From the NCBI GenBank assembly GCA_963722175.1, contig CAVRKA010000004.1:1054001-1118000 (forward strand): a stretch of DNA of 64,000 nt, given 5' to 3'. The notes beneath the pieces were generated by a model. The model was not told the origin of the DNA, made no database searches, and saw only the letters and a list, made by a program, of their open reading frames with translations. Shown here piece after piece: positions 40,868-49,931 of this stretch (position 1 is the stretch's first letter; each line of letters opens with the position of its first letter). Made by a program: the position numbers and the translations under genes. This DNA comes from WHSW01 sp963722175 (GTDB lineage Bacteria > Actinomycetota > Thermoleophilia > Solirubrobacterales > 70-9).

Positions 40868-41673
40868 CGCGCGCCCTTCGCCAGCGCCTCGAGGGCTCGT
40901 TCGCGCACGGCGGTGAACGCCGGCGAGGTGACCGCCTCGAACCGCGGCGTCGCGCGCGGCGCCGGCGAGCTCAGCGAGGCGACCGTCCGCGCGGGCCGGC
41001 CGCTGAGCACCGCGACGCGGTCGCAGAGGTACAGGGCCTCCTCGACGTCGTGGCTGACGAGGACCACCGTGACCGGCTCGGCGGTCAGCGCTCCGGCGAG
41101 CCACTCCTGCATCTCGGCGCGCGAGATCGCGTCGAGTGAGGCGAACGGCTCGTCGAGCAGCAGCACCGGCTTGTCGGCCAGCAGGGTGCGCAGGAACGCG
41201 ACCCGCTGGCGCATGCCGCCCGAGAGCTCGGCCGGCCGTGCGCGCTCGAATCCGGCGAGCCCGAAGTGCTCGAACAGCGGAGCGGCTTCGGCCCGCGCAT
41301 CGGTTCGCGACGCGCCGCGGTTGCGCGGCGCCAGGGCCGCGTTGTCGAGGGCCGAGAGCCAAGGCAGCAACAGGTCGCGCTGTGGCATGTAGACGCAGCG
41401 CGCGAGGCGCTCCGCGGCCGGCTCGGCGCCGCCGACCCGCAGCGAACCGGCGCTCGGCTCGAGCAGCCCGGCGATCAGCTCGAGCAGGGTCGACTTGCCG
41501 CAGCCCGACGGGCCGACCAGGCCGACGACCTCGCCCGCCGCGACCTCGAGCCCGAGCCCGCCGAGCACCTCGAGCTCGCCGAAGCGGTGGCGAAGGCCGG
41601 CGATCTCCACCGCCGCACCCGCTCCTGAAACTGTTCGAGGCTCCTCGACGGGAGCCTCAGTTGCCGTTGCCAT
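40864..41673 (-). CDS. thiZ: Thiamine-precursor ABC transporter, ATP-binding protein
   Basis: 269 residues. Walker A GPSGCGKS, Q-loop YMPQRDLLLPWLSALDNAAL, signature LSGGMRQR, Walker B VLLLDEPFASLDAISR and the switch His in LVSHDVEEAL. SsuB/TauB/ThiZ-type importer ATPase. It is the first gene of the operon; its start codon comes 1-2 nt after the TPP aptamer, so translation is directly controlled by the riboswitch. Confidence 0.9.
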   Translation of the reverse strand: MATATEAPVEEPRTVSGAGAAVEIAGLRHRFGELEVLGGLGLEVAAGEVVGLVGPSGCGKSTLLELIAGLLEPSAGSLRVGGAEPAAERLARCVYMPQRDLLLPWLSALDNAALAPRNRGASRTDARAEAAPLFEHFGLAGFERARPAELSGGMRQRVAFLRTLLADKPVLLLDEPFASLDAISRAEMQEWLAGALTAEPVTVVLVSHDVEEALYLCDRVAVLSGRPARTVASLSSPAPRATPRFEAVTSPAFTAVRERALEALAKGAR

Positions 41674-41674
41674 G

Positions 41675-41770
41675 CTCCCTCCGCGCGCATTACCGCACAG
41701 GTTCTAAGGGTCAGCGCCGGGGCCCTTGAAGCGCTATCTCAGCCCGCTTGCCCGCGAGCACCCCTGGTCT
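41675..41770 (-). promoter_or_regulatory. TPP (THI-box) riboswitch upstream of thiZXY
   Basis: On the minus strand the aptamer reads GGGGTGCTCG near its 5' end, then GGGCTGAGATA, then GACCCTTAGAACCTG, ending GCGCGGAGGGAGC. These are the conserved P2/P3 T-loop, CUGAGA and ACCCUU-GAACCUG elements of the TPP riboswitch. The closing GGAGGGAG overlaps the thiZ Shine-Dalgarno and the ATG follows at once, so ligand binding should block initiation. A -10-like TAGACT (complement of 41778-41783) would start transcription at the aptamer. Confidence 0.93.
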
Positions 41771-41790
41771 GCGGCGCAGTCTACCTGCGT

Positions 41791-43752
41791 TCACCGGCGC
41801 TTCAGCTTCAGCTTCTCGGAGTCCTTGGCCGCGAGCCCGTCGGTAGGGGCGAGCTTGACCTCTGCCTTCACCTTGGCGCTGCCGTCATCGCGCAGCTTCT
41901 CGGCGAGCTCGCCCTTCGGCTTCACCTTCAGCTTCACCTTGCCCGCCTCGTCGACGTCCTTCTTCACCTTCTTCAGGTGCTTGCCCGACAGCGCCAGCTT
42001 GCCGGGGCCGCCGACGGTGACCGTGAGCTTCGCGGTTCCGTGCTTGGTGTCGCGCTTCAGCTTGCCGAGCTTGAGGTTCCTGCCCTCCTCGAACCAGACC
42101 GGGCTCGAGTAGACCTCGATCCGGTTCGCCGTCGGGTCGGTGCGGATCACCCTGATCGAGTAGCGGCCGGTATAGGCCGCCTCGAAGGTGTGGGTGAAGT
42201 CGTCGTTGGTGACGGTGTCGAAGTCCGCGAGGGCCCCGTTGAGCAGGAACTCGACGATGTACGTGCCCGGCCGCGTCGCGCCCGGGCCGGCGCGCAGGAC
42301 CTCCACCTCGAGCTTCAGGGACTTGCCCTTGATCGTGTCGCCGATGATCGCGTCGTTGGCGCCCGGCGAGCGGGCGGTCACCCGGATGTCGGGCCCGTCG
42401 TTGCCGTAGGGCTTGGCGTAGGTGTGGTCGTCCCGGATCCCCTCGACGATCGCCGCCTTCGAGAGCTCGTTTGCGTAGACGACGGTCGCCCCGCGCCCGA
42501 TCGGGGCGGTCAGCAGGTCGGTGAAGTCGGCCCGGTGGGAATCGCTCGACGCGACGGCGGCGATGTGGTGGCCCGCCGCGAGCGCCCGCTCGTAGAAGGC
42601 GATCGCGTCCAGTGTGAACGGGTTCTGCGAGCCCCCGATGTCGGCGGGGCCGGTTTGGATCTCGGTCGCGTCGACCTTCGAGTAATCGGTGTCGGCGTCG
42701 CTGTAGTCCCACGCGCAGCCGCGGCAGGCGGCCGGCGCGTTGCGGAAGATCGTCGGGTGGTTGATCTGGGTCCAGCCGCCGCCCGCCTGGAGCGGGCCGA
42801 ACTGCCCGGCGGGGAGCGCGGCCGGGGCGAGCTGGGCCATCGAGGGGTAGGCCAGCACGGGCCCGCCGCGGAAGTCCGCGAAGGCGCTCGACCCGATCGA
42901 GTTGTAGTGCCCGTGGTAGGTCGTCACCTCCGTCCCCGGGATCACCAGCTTGCCGGGATGGCCCGGCTCGTATCTGCCGACCTCCCCGCGGCTGACGTCG
43001 TTGTTGTGGTCGACGAGGCCGATCCAGTCGAGCCCGGCTCCGCCCTGCGCGAGCGGCTTGAAGCCGAAGTCGAGGCTGGTCGACACGACCGCGTTGCCCG
43101 GCTCCTGCTCGCCGTGCGCGTGGACGTCGCCCGCGTACCACCCCGGGTTCGGGTTCGCCGGCGCAGTGCCCTGCCCCACCGGGGAGTAGGGCTGGTTGGA
43201 CCAGTCCGTGCTCGAGGTCGTTTCGACCCGGACCGCGTAGTCGACCGAGGGGCCCCCGAGCGCGGCGATCCCGAGCTCGGCCGTCCACTGGCCCGGCGGC
43301 AGCGGCCCCGGCTGGTACGCGCGGGTGGTGTAGCCGTGCACGTAGGCCTTGCGGTCGGCCTCGTAGACGGCCGGCGGCGAGAAGCCGTTGACGGCGATCG
43401 CCAGGTCCCTGACCGCGCTGCCGCTCCAGCCGCGCCGCTCGGGCGCGCCGGGGACCGCGTTTCCGGCGTGCAGCGGCTCGTAGACGCCCATGTCGAGCGT
43501 CGTCCCCGCCGGCGGGTTGTCCCAGCAGTAGCGGATCCGGACCGCCGTCGTCCCCGCCGGGACGTTGAACGGGATCTGCACGTAGGCGCCGAGCTCGGCC
43601 GTTGTCACGTTGCCGGCGAAGTCCTGGGGTGGGTCGAAGCCCGCGTCCGCGGCCCCGGGCACGGTGCAAACGGCGTGCGCCAGCCCCGGGACGGTCAGCG
43701 CGCCGACGACGGCAACCGAAACCACGATCCCGTACCGGCGAACCCTGCGCAC
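41791..43752 (-). CDS. Secreted PHP-domain metal-dependent hydrolase (CehA/McbA-like)
   Basis: 653 residues with a signal peptide (MRRVRRYGIVVSVAVVGALTVPGLAHA). After a beta-sandwich N-terminal domain, the PHP-type metal site is visible in order: YAGDVHAHGEQE, WIGLVDHNNDV, TEVTTYHGHYNSIG, TQINHPTI and AAVASSDSHRAD, which provide the His/Asp ligands. A second beta domain and a Lys-rich C-terminal region (KLGKLKRDTKHG... KLKLKRR) follow. Family members hydrolyse carbamate or phosphoester substrates, but many are uncharacterised, so the substrate is open. A minus-strand promoter for the thiZXY transcript overlaps its 3' end. Confidence 0.83.
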   Translation of the reverse strand: MRRVRRYGIVVSVAVVGALTVPGLAHAVCTVPGAADAGFDPPQDFAGNVTTAELGAYVQIPFNVPAGTTAVRIRYCWDNPPAGTTLDMGVYEPLHAGNAVPGAPERRGWSGSAVRDLAIAVNGFSPPAVYEADRKAYVHGYTTRAYQPGPLPPGQWTAELGIAALGGPSVDYAVRVETTSSTDWSNQPYSPVGQGTAPANPNPGWYAGDVHAHGEQEPGNAVVSTSLDFGFKPLAQGGAGLDWIGLVDHNNDVSRGEVGRYEPGHPGKLVIPGTEVTTYHGHYNSIGSSAFADFRGGPVLAYPSMAQLAPAALPAGQFGPLQAGGGWTQINHPTIFRNAPAACRGCAWDYSDADTDYSKVDATEIQTGPADIGGSQNPFTLDAIAFYERALAAGHHIAAVASSDSHRADFTDLLTAPIGRGATVVYANELSKAAIVEGIRDDHTYAKPYGNDGPDIRVTARSPGANDAIIGDTIKGKSLKLEVEVLRAGPGATRPGTYIVEFLLNGALADFDTVTNDDFTHTFEAAYTGRYSIRVIRTDPTANRIEVYSSPVWFEEGRNLKLGKLKRDTKHGTAKLTVTVGGPGKLALSGKHLKKVKKDVDEAGKVKLKVKPKGELAEKLRDDGSAKVKAEVKLAPTDGLAAKDSEKLKLKRR

Positions 43753-43822
43753 CCGGCGAACGCTACCGCAGGCCCCTGAGCGCTCCCGGTCGGTCGCCGA
43801 GCGCCCGGGGAGGCGGCCAACG

Positions 43823-45205
43823 TCAGTCCTCGACCCGCTGGCCCCCCGCGATCACGTTGACGAAGTTCTCCAGGTGCTTGGTCGTCCAGCACTCGAACGC
43901 GTGGTCGCAGTGGCGCTCGTATGCGGACATCACCGAGTCGCCGTAGTTCCAGTACAGCCGCGGCTCGGGATTGAGCCAGAAGGTCCGCCCGGCGCGCTCG
44001 GAGATCCGCGCGAAGATCTCGGCGTGCGGCTCGCGGCCGTTGGTGCGGGCGTCGCCGAGCACGATCACGGTCGAGCGTGGGTCGAGGTCCTCGGAGATCT
44101 CGTCGTAGAACTCGAGCCAGACCCGCCCGTAGTCCGTGTAGCCGGAGACGTCGGCGACCCCGCCCTCCTGGCTGATCTTCTGCGAGATCGCGCGAAAGTC
44201 GCGCTCGCGCTCGAAGACCTCGGTCACCTCGGAGATCCGCTCGATGAAGACGAAGCTGCGCAGCTTGCGGAACGAGTCGTGCAGCGCGTGCAGGACGGAG
44301 AGGAAGAACACGCTGGCCGAGGTCACGGACGTGGACACGTCGCAGAGCACGTAGATCTCCGGGCGGCGGGGGCGCTTCGGACGGTACTTGAGCCGCAGCG
44401 GCACGCCACCGGTCTCGAGCGAGGCGCGCATCGTCCGCCTCATGTCCACCGCCGCGGTGCGCTTGCGGCCGCGCTGCTCGTGGCCGAGCGTCGCCAGGCG
44501 GCGCTTCAGCTGCGCGACCGCGCGGTGGACGGCGGCCAGGTCCTGGGTCGGGCTGGTCGGCAGCGCCCGGTCGAGCTCCGCGAGCGGCCGCGAGGGCGGC
44601 ATCTTCTCGGTCCGCTCGATCAGCGCCCGCTCGAGCTCGCGGCGCAGGTGGCGCTCGAACGCCTGGATCTGCTCGCGGTCGAGCTCGACGCCATCGCCGT
44701 CGGCGTCGCGGTTCCCCGCCTGCAGGCCGAGCGTGCGGCGGATCCGCTGCACGTCGACCCCGACCACGCCGGAGCCCTCGCCCTGGCGGCCGAAGGCGGC
44801 GATCGCCAGCCGGGCCGCGTCGCGCATCTCGCCGTCGTTGCCCTCGGCGATCGCCGCCCGGATCGCCTCGCGGAGCTGCTCGAGGTCGAGCCGGTCGCCG
44901 CCCTCGTAGCGGCGCTCCTCGCGGATCCCCTGCTCGAGCGCCTCGGCCTCGGCGGCGCGGAAGAAGAAGCGGTCGAACAGCAGCTCGAACACCCTCCGGT
45001 CCTCCTGCGACTTGGCGATCGTCGCCGCGAGCGCCTCGCGGAAGTCCGCCGGCTCGGTCCACGGCACGACCCCGAGCGCCTCGAAGGCGTCGAGCAGCTC
45101 CGCGGTCCCGACCGCGACGCCCTCACCACGCAGCTCTTCGCAGAAGGCGGCGATCCGGGGGGCGAGGCCGGGCGGCAGCGAGCCGGCTTCAGGAGCCGCT
45201 GGCAA
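43823..45205 (-). CDS. VWA-domain protein (CoxE-like), partner of MoxR ATPase
   Basis: 460 residues. An N-terminal helical region (FCEELRGEGVAVGTAELLDAFEAL) is followed by a C-terminal von Willebrand A domain with an intact MIDAS start, YVLCDVSTSVTSASVFFLSVLHAL (DxSxS). VWA proteins of this type pair with MoxR AAA ATPases to insert metals or mature protein complexes. The TTG start at 45205 overlaps the end of the MoxR gene by 17 nt; the true start is not certain, but coupling is clear. No CO dehydrogenase genes are in the window, so the client is unknown. Confidence 0.82.
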   Translation of the reverse strand: MPAAPEAGSLPPGLAPRIAAFCEELRGEGVAVGTAELLDAFEALGVVPWTEPADFREALAATIAKSQEDRRVFELLFDRFFFRAAEAEALEQGIREERRYEGGDRLDLEQLREAIRAAIAEGNDGEMRDAARLAIAAFGRQGEGSGVVGVDVQRIRRTLGLQAGNRDADGDGVELDREQIQAFERHLRRELERALIERTEKMPPSRPLAELDRALPTSPTQDLAAVHRAVAQLKRRLATLGHEQRGRKRTAAVDMRRTMRASLETGGVPLRLKYRPKRPRRPEIYVLCDVSTSVTSASVFFLSVLHALHDSFRKLRSFVFIERISEVTEVFERERDFRAISQKISQEGGVADVSGYTDYGRVWLEFYDEISEDLDPRSTVIVLGDARTNGREPHAEIFARISERAGRTFWLNPEPRLYWNYGDSVMSAYERHCDHAFECWTTKHLENFVNVIAGGQRVED

Positions 45206-46136
45206 GGTCGAGCTTGCCTTCCTCGCCGAGCTGCACGCCGACCCGCTCGGCGACCAGGTCGATGTCGGTGCGGTGCTTGACGATGATGCTCATCGTGCGC
45301 TCGAACAGGGCGCGGTCGATGTCGTCGGCGCCGAGCAGCAGCAGGGCGCGCGCCCAGTCGATCGACTCGGCGATCGAGGGCGGCTTCTTGAGGTCGAGCT
45401 GGCGCACCATGTGGATCACCTCGACCAGCCGCCGGGCGAGCTGCTGGTCGAGCTCGGGTGCATGCAGGCGGACGATCTCCATCTCACGCTCGACCTCCGG
45501 GTAGTCGAGCCACAGGTACAGGCAGCGGCGCTTCAGCGCCTCGGTCAGCTCGCGCGAGTTGTTCGAGGTGAGGACGACGATCGGATGCGTGCGGGCCTCG
45601 ATCACGCCGAGCTCGGGGATCGAGATCTGGAAATCCGAGAGCACCTCGAGCAGCATCGCCTCGAACTCCTGGTCCGTCTTGTCGATCTCGTCGATCAGCA
45701 GGACGACCGGCTCGGTCGAGGCGATCGCCTGGAGCAGGGGCCGGGTGAGCAGGAAGTCCTCGGAAAAAATCTCATCGAAGGACCCCGAATCACGTCCTTC
45801 ATCGGACCCCGACACCCCCGGACGCGAAGCGGAGGAGGTGTCGGGCATTTGTTCGGCCTGGATCCGCAGCAGCTGCTTGCGGTAGTTCCACTCGTACAGC
45901 GCCTTTGCCTCGTCGAGGCCCTCATAGCACTGCAGCCGGATCAGCTTGCGGCCGGTGGCGCGCGACAGCGCCTTCGCGAGCTCGGTCTTGCCGACCCCGG
46001 CCGGGCCCTCGACCAGGATCGGCTTGCCGAGCTCCTGGGCGAGGTAGCCGACGAGCGCCGCCGGCTCGTCGGCGAGGTAGCCCGCCCGCTCGAGCGATTC
46101 CTTGACTTCGGCGACGTTGTCGGGCTGCGCGGCCAT
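45189..46136 (-). CDS. MoxR-family AAA+ ATPase with palindromic-element insertion
   Basis: 315 residues. Walker A VEGPAGVGKTELAKALS, Walker B PVVLLIDEIDK, sensor 1 VVLTSNNSRELTEALKRRCLYLWLDYP (including the Arg finger region) and a C-terminal lid domain. An insert encoded by a palindromic element at 45808-45845 gives PDTSSASRPGVSG between the GLDEAKALYEWNYRKQLL helix and the conserved FLLTRPLLQAI segment. This copy is read from the opposite strand of the element compared with fprA. The insert lies in a variable surface loop of MoxR proteins, and the frame is preserved. Confidence 0.88.
   Translation of the reverse strand: MAAQPDNVAEVKESLERAGYLADEPAALVGYLAQELGKPILVEGPAGVGKTELAKALSRATGRKLIRLQCYEGLDEAKALYEWNYRKQLLRIQAEQMPDTSSASRPGVSGSDEGRDSGSFDEIFSEDFLLTRPLLQAIASTEPVVLLIDEIDKTDQEFEAMLLEVLSDFQISIPELGVIEARTHPIVVLTSNNSRELTEALKRRCLYLWLDYPEVEREMEIVRLHAPELDQQLARRLVEVIHMVRQLDLKKPPSIAESIDWARALLLLGADDIDRALFERTMSIIVKHRTDIDLVAERVGVQLGEEGKLDLASGS
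45808..45845. repeat. GAA-capped palindromic element, copy inside moxR
   Basis: 38 bp with perfect 9-bp arms CCCGACACC / GGTGTCGGG around the same type A core as copy 3 (CCCGGACGCGAAGCGGAGGA). In moxR it is translated as PDTSSASRPGVSG, the reading of the other strand. Confidence 0.82.
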
Positions 46137-46156
46137 CGGGCCTGAATAATGACGCG

Positions 46157-46396
46157 ATGAGCTTGCTGAGCGCCGGTGCGCTGCTGCCCGACACGATCGA
46201 GCCCTACCTGGCGTTGATGGTGGGCGGCTTCCTCGTCGCGATCTACGGCCACCTGGCGAAGCTGCGCTGGCTGGTCGCGATCGGGATCATCATGGTCCTG
46301 CTGGCGACCCTGCTCTTCCCGCTCGCGCTCCAGTTCTTCGCCGAGGAGCCGCCGCCTCCCGGACCGGAGGTCCCGATCGCTGCGCTGCTCCCCTGA
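46157..46396 (+). CDS. Small two-helix membrane protein
   Basis: 79 residues from the ATG at 46157. Two hydrophobic segments (PYLALMVGGFLVAIYGH and WLVAIGIIMVLLATLLFPLALQFF) and a proline-rich tail. It is divergent from moxR by 20 bp and 20 bp upstream of the PPK2 gene. No family recognised. Confidence 0.5.
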   Translation: MSLLSAGALLPDTIEPYLALMVGGFLVAIYGHLAKLRWLVAIGIIMVLLATLLFPLALQFFAEEPPPPGPEVPIAALLP

Positions 46397-46416
46397 ACGG
46401 TGAAAGGATTGGCGTC

Positions 46417-47200
46417 GTGGGCCGCCTCGACGAGGTCGATCTCTCCAAGTCGCTGTCCAAGAAGGAGGAGGCGAAGGAGCTCGAGCGCGCGCAGGACGCG
46501 GCTCGCCCAGCTGCGGCTGACGCTCGGCGGGCAGCTGCCGCCCGACGGCGAGCGCCGGATCGGGCCGCCGCTGTTGATCCTGCTCGAGGGCTGGGACGCG
46601 TCGGGCAAGGGAGGAGCGATCAAGCGCCTGGTCGCGCCGCTCGATCCGCGCCACGTCCGGGTCTGTCAGTTCGCCGCCCCTACCGACGACGAGAAGCGCC
46701 ACCACTTCCTCTGGCGTTTCTGGCCCAAGCTTCCCGGCTGGGGCGGGATGGCCGTCTTCGACCGCACCTGGTACGGGCGGGTGCTGGTCGAGCGGGTCGA
46801 GAACTTCGCGACCCGCGAGCAGTGGCTGCGCGCCTACGACGAGATCAACAACCACGAGCGCTCGCTCGCGGCCGAGGGGATGATCCTGGTCAAGATCTGG
46901 ATCCACCTCTCGGACGAGGAGCAGCTGAAGCGGTTCGAGAGCCGCAAGCAGGATCCGCTGAAGAGCTGGAAGCTCACCGACGAGGACTGGCGCAATCGCG
47001 ACAAGCGCGACGCCTACATCGAGGCGGTCGAGGACATGCTCGCGCGCACCGACGAGCCGAACGCGCCGTGGAGCCTGATCGAGGGCGACTCGAAGCGCTG
47101 GGCCCGGGCGGCGGTGATCGACACCGTAATCGCCCGGGTCGAGGAGGGGATGCGCGAGTGGGGGATGGAGCCTCCGAAGCCGCTCGATGCGGAGGAATAG
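46417..47200 (+). CDS. ppk2: Polyphosphate kinase 2 (PPK2) family protein (one frameshift near N-terminus)
   Basis: The N-terminal part GRLDEVDLSKSLSKKEEAKELERAQ is in one frame from GTG at 46417, and the rest (RLAQLRLTLGGQLPP... ) is in another. One extra G at about 46494 (GCAGGACGCGG) explains the break and restores a 260-residue protein. The catalytic core is intact: Walker A LLEGWDASGKGG, the DRTWYGRVLVERVE motif with the Walker B Asp, and the lid Arg residues near FESRKQDPLKSWKLTDEDWRNRD. PPK2 enzymes use polyphosphate to phosphorylate nucleotides. Error rather than decay is likely because the rest is well conserved. Confidence 0.85.
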
Positions 47201-47239
47201 CGGCGTGCGGCGTCATCGGCGTTCGATAGGCTCGCGCGC

Positions 47240-48490
47240 GTGGCATCGAAGCCTCGTTTGCGCGCCGTCGAGCCCACCCAGGAGCACGTGACCGAGGCTG
47301 CCGCGGCTGACGCGAAGACGGCAGCGGCTGGGCTCGGGGACGCGGCCGGCGTGGCGCGGCGCGAGACCGCCGCCGAGCTCGCGTCCGAGGTTCGCCAGGC
47401 GCGCCACGAGCTGGTCGACGCCAAGCACATCGCCGCCGAGTCCGAGCGCCGGGCGCGTGAGGCCGAGGCGTCGCTCGCCGACGCCGAGCTGCGGACAAGC
47501 GAGATCGACGAGCAGCGGCGGCGGGCTGAGCTGCGAGCAGAGCACGCCCACGCCGCGATGGAGGCGGCGATCGAAGCCGCGACGGAGCAGGCCGAGCGCG
47601 AGGTCCGCGACGCGCGCGCCGACGCCGTCGAGGAGGCCGAGCGCGTCCGGGCCGCCGCCAAGCGAACCGGCGACGCTGCCCGGGCCGAGGTCGATCGGAT
47701 CCGCGCCGAGGCCGCGGCAGCGAAGGCGCGTGCGCGGGAGACGATCGACGAGCGGGTCGCCGCGGCACGCGAGCAGCTGCGCGAGAAGGCGCAGGCGAAG
47801 CTGAGCGAGGCCGCGGCGACGCTCAAGGCGCAGGCCGCCAAGCGGCTCGAGGCCCGGGTCGAGGCGGCGAAGGCCGAGGCGCTCGCCGAGGCCCGCGAGC
47901 AGGTCCGCGCCGAGCTCGCCGACGAGCTCGAGGCGGCCGACGCCAAGGTCGCGAAGGCGGAGCGCAACGTCGAGCTCGCCGCCGAGCAGGCGCAGCGCAA
48001 GATCCGCGCCGAGGCCCAGCTGCGTGTTCGCACCGAGCAGGCCCTGGCCCGGAGCGAGCAGAAGCTCGAGACGCTCGTCGGGCGGCTCGCACGCGAGGCC
48101 GAGCAACGAGCGCGCGAGGAGGCCGAGGTTCGCCACCGCGAGCAGGCCGAGCACCTCGAGTCGGAAGCCGCGGCGGCGGCCGAGCGGGCCCGCGAGCGGG
48201 CCGAGGAGGAGGCCAAGGCGGCGCTCGAGCAGAAGCTGCGGGAGGAGGAGGAGCGGTTGCGCTCCGAGGCCGAGGACCGCGCCCGCGAGGAGGCATCGAA
48301 GCGGATGAAGGCGGTCGAGGCGCGGCTGGAGCGCGAGATCGCGGCCCAGACCCGCGTCGCCGAGCGCGCCGCGCGCGAGGAAGCGCAGCGGCGTCGCGCG
48401 GAGCTCAGCGAACGCTTCGCACGCGAGGCGGAGGAGGCGGCCGAAGCAGCCGCCGAGGCCGCGCGGCGAGACGCCCTAAGCGCTCCGTAG
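47240..48490 (+). CDS. Long Ala/Glu/Arg-rich coiled-coil protein
   Basis: 416 residues with almost no breakers: a single Gly-rich patch near the N-terminus (AAAGLGDAAGVARRE), then continuous heptads from about residue 40 to the end (RRAREAEASLADAELRTSEID, RARERAEEEAKAALEQKL). There is no Cys and no Trp; Pro is confined to the ends. There is no signal peptide or membrane helix, so it should be cytoplasmic. Proteins of this kind include scaffold and DivIVA/tropomyosin-like structural proteins, but no family can be assigned, and compositional bias can mimic homology. GTG start at 47240. Confidence 0.65.
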   Translation: MASKPRLRAVEPTQEHVTEAAAADAKTAAAGLGDAAGVARRETAAELASEVRQARHELVDAKHIAAESERRAREAEASLADAELRTSEIDEQRRRAELRAEHAHAAMEAAIEAATEQAEREVRDARADAVEEAERVRAAAKRTGDAARAEVDRIRAEAAAAKARARETIDERVAAAREQLREKAQAKLSEAAATLKAQAAKRLEARVEAAKAEALAEAREQVRAELADELEAADAKVAKAERNVELAAEQAQRKIRAEAQLRVRTEQALARSEQKLETLVGRLAREAEQRAREEAEVRHREQAEHLESEAAAAAERARERAEEEAKAALEQKLREEEERLRSEAEDRAREEASKRMKAVEARLEREIAAQTRVAERAAREEAQRRRAELSERFAREAEEAAEAAAEAARRDALSAP

Positions 48491-48542
48491 GGGGACGAAC
48501 AACGGGCAAGTAGGGGTGGAGCTCGGGCCCGAGTGCGGCCGC

Positions 48543-48607
48543 GCGAGGCCTTCCGGCGATCGAGCCGCGTCCAACCCCCCTACACCGGGGTCAAGACGCG
48601 GCTCACC
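48543..48607. repeat. GAGCCGC intergenic hairpin repeat, copy 2
   Basis: GAGCCGCGTC (48562-48571) pairs with GACGCGGCTC (48595-48604), with GGGGTCAA just before the right arm. The flank GCGAGGCCTTCCGGC (48543-48557) also occurs, inverted, next to copy 3 at 56926-56940. It lies in the 185-bp gap between two convergent genes. Confidence 0.68.
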
Positions 48608-48675
48608 TGAAATTCAGCCGTTTCGGCAGCACCCCTACCCAGCAAGAAGCGGCAGCAGCTCGGCGGTGCGGCGAC

Positions 48676-49860
48676 TCACTTCGGCAGCGTCGGCGCCACG
48701 ATCCGGTAGGCCTTGAGTCCGAGGCCCAGCCGCTCGCGGTCGTCGCCGATCGCCGGGTCGAGGCCGGTGAGCTCGCGGATCCTGCTCAGCCGGTGGGCGA
48801 CGGTGTGGCGGTGGGCGAAGACGGTCCGCGCGGTCGCGTTCATGTTGCAGTCGTTGGCGAGGTAGGTCTCCAGGGTGCCGATCAGATCGGTGCGGTACTG
48901 GCGATCGTGGGCGACCAGCGGCTCGACCGTCTCGGCGTAGAAGCGGTGGACCTCCTCGGGATCGGAGGCCATCGCACGGAACAGCAGCCGGTAGACCCCG
49001 TTGGAGATCTCGTCGCCGACCGCCGCTGCGATCCGCTCGTCGCTTGCGATCACATCGAGCATCAGCTCGGCTTCGGCAAGCGCCCGTCCGAGCTCGGCGG
49101 GGTCGGCGCAAAAGGAGGAGAACGCGGCTGGGCCATGCGATCGCAGCCGCGACGCGATCTTCTTCGCCGAGGCGGTGGCGCGTTCACCGCCGTCATTGCC
49201 CCGCGTCGCGGGCAGGATCGCGTAGATGCGAGTCGCTTCGACGCCGGGGCTCGCCGTCAGCGGCTCGGCGATCGCGCCCGGGTGCTCGCCCGTGATCAGG
49301 GCGGCGGCGTGACGGGGTCGCGACGTGTCGAGCTCGGCGACCAGCGCAACGGCGCCGCCGGAGAGGTCACACCCGAGCCGCGCCGCGCGGCCGACCGTCT
49401 CGGCCCCGTCGGCGCGCCGGGCGCGCAGGTCCTCGAGCAGGCTGCCGCGGACGTCGGCCGCAACCTCGTCGCGAGCGCCGGCGACCGCGACCTCGGCGAT
49501 CGCGGCCAGCGCCGCGATCCTCAGAACCTCATCGAGATCGACACGAACCCGCGGCATGCCGTTGCCCTGCGCGCCCAAGGCGAGCGCGTAGCCGATCGCC
49601 TCGCCGCCGGCCTCGACCTCCGCGGCCGCCTCCACGTCGACCGCCCCCTCATTGCCCGGGTCTTCCCCGCGCAGGCGTGCCACCGCCCGCTCGCCCAGGG
49701 CGTCGAGCGGGACGTCGTCGCTCGAGGCGGCGGCGAGTCCCCTCGCCGGGAGCACGATCGCCACCGGGACGCCCGCCTCCTCGGCCGCCAGCTCGGCGAT
49801 CCCGCGCAGCCCCTCGCCCTCGAGCAGGGCGGTGAGCATTCGCGGGTGCAGGTCGCGCAT
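48676..49860 (-). CDS. PucR/CdaR-family transcriptional regulator
   Basis: 394 residues. The N-terminal part is GAF-like (GIAELAAEEAGVPVAIVLPA), followed by a GGDEF-like middle region (SSFCADPAELGRALAEAELML) and the C-terminal PucR helix-turn-helix LETYLANDCNMNATARTVFAHRHTVAHRLSRIRELTGLD. PucR-type proteins control purine, nitrogen or carbon-source use. Its location beside glnK-amtB suggests a nitrogen-related role, though the genes are separated by a terminator. Start ATG at 49860. Confidence 0.85.
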   Translation of the reverse strand: MRDLHPRMLTALLEGEGLRGIAELAAEEAGVPVAIVLPARGLAAASSDDVPLDALGERAVARLRGEDPGNEGAVDVEAAAEVEAGGEAIGYALALGAQGNGMPRVRVDLDEVLRIAALAAIAEVAVAGARDEVAADVRGSLLEDLRARRADGAETVGRAARLGCDLSGGAVALVAELDTSRPRHAAALITGEHPGAIAEPLTASPGVEATRIYAILPATRGNDGGERATASAKKIASRLRSHGPAAFSSFCADPAELGRALAEAELMLDVIASDERIAAAVGDEISNGVYRLLFRAMASDPEEVHRFYAETVEPLVAHDRQYRTDLIGTLETYLANDCNMNATARTVFAHRHTVAHRLSRIRELTGLDPAIGDDRERLGLGLKAYRIVAPTLPK

Positions 49861-49883
49861 CGTTCCCCTACCCCGGCTGATGG

Positions 49884-49911
49884 GCGGGACCGGCCTCGTG
49901 ACCGGTCCCGC
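49884..49911 (-). terminator. Terminator hairpin after glnK
   Basis: A 10-bp perfect stem GCGGGACCGG / CCGGTCCCGC, 8-nt loop, 20 bp past the glnK stop and just before the PucR gene. Confidence 0.65.
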
Positions 49912-49931
49912 CGCACCAGGCGGTCAGCGCA

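Noticed and set aside
47014..48216. A Ser/Ala/Arg-rich 400-codon frame opposite the coiled-coil gene
   Set aside because: It is the antisense reading of a biased repeat-like sequence; the plus-strand heptad pattern is the more credible protein.
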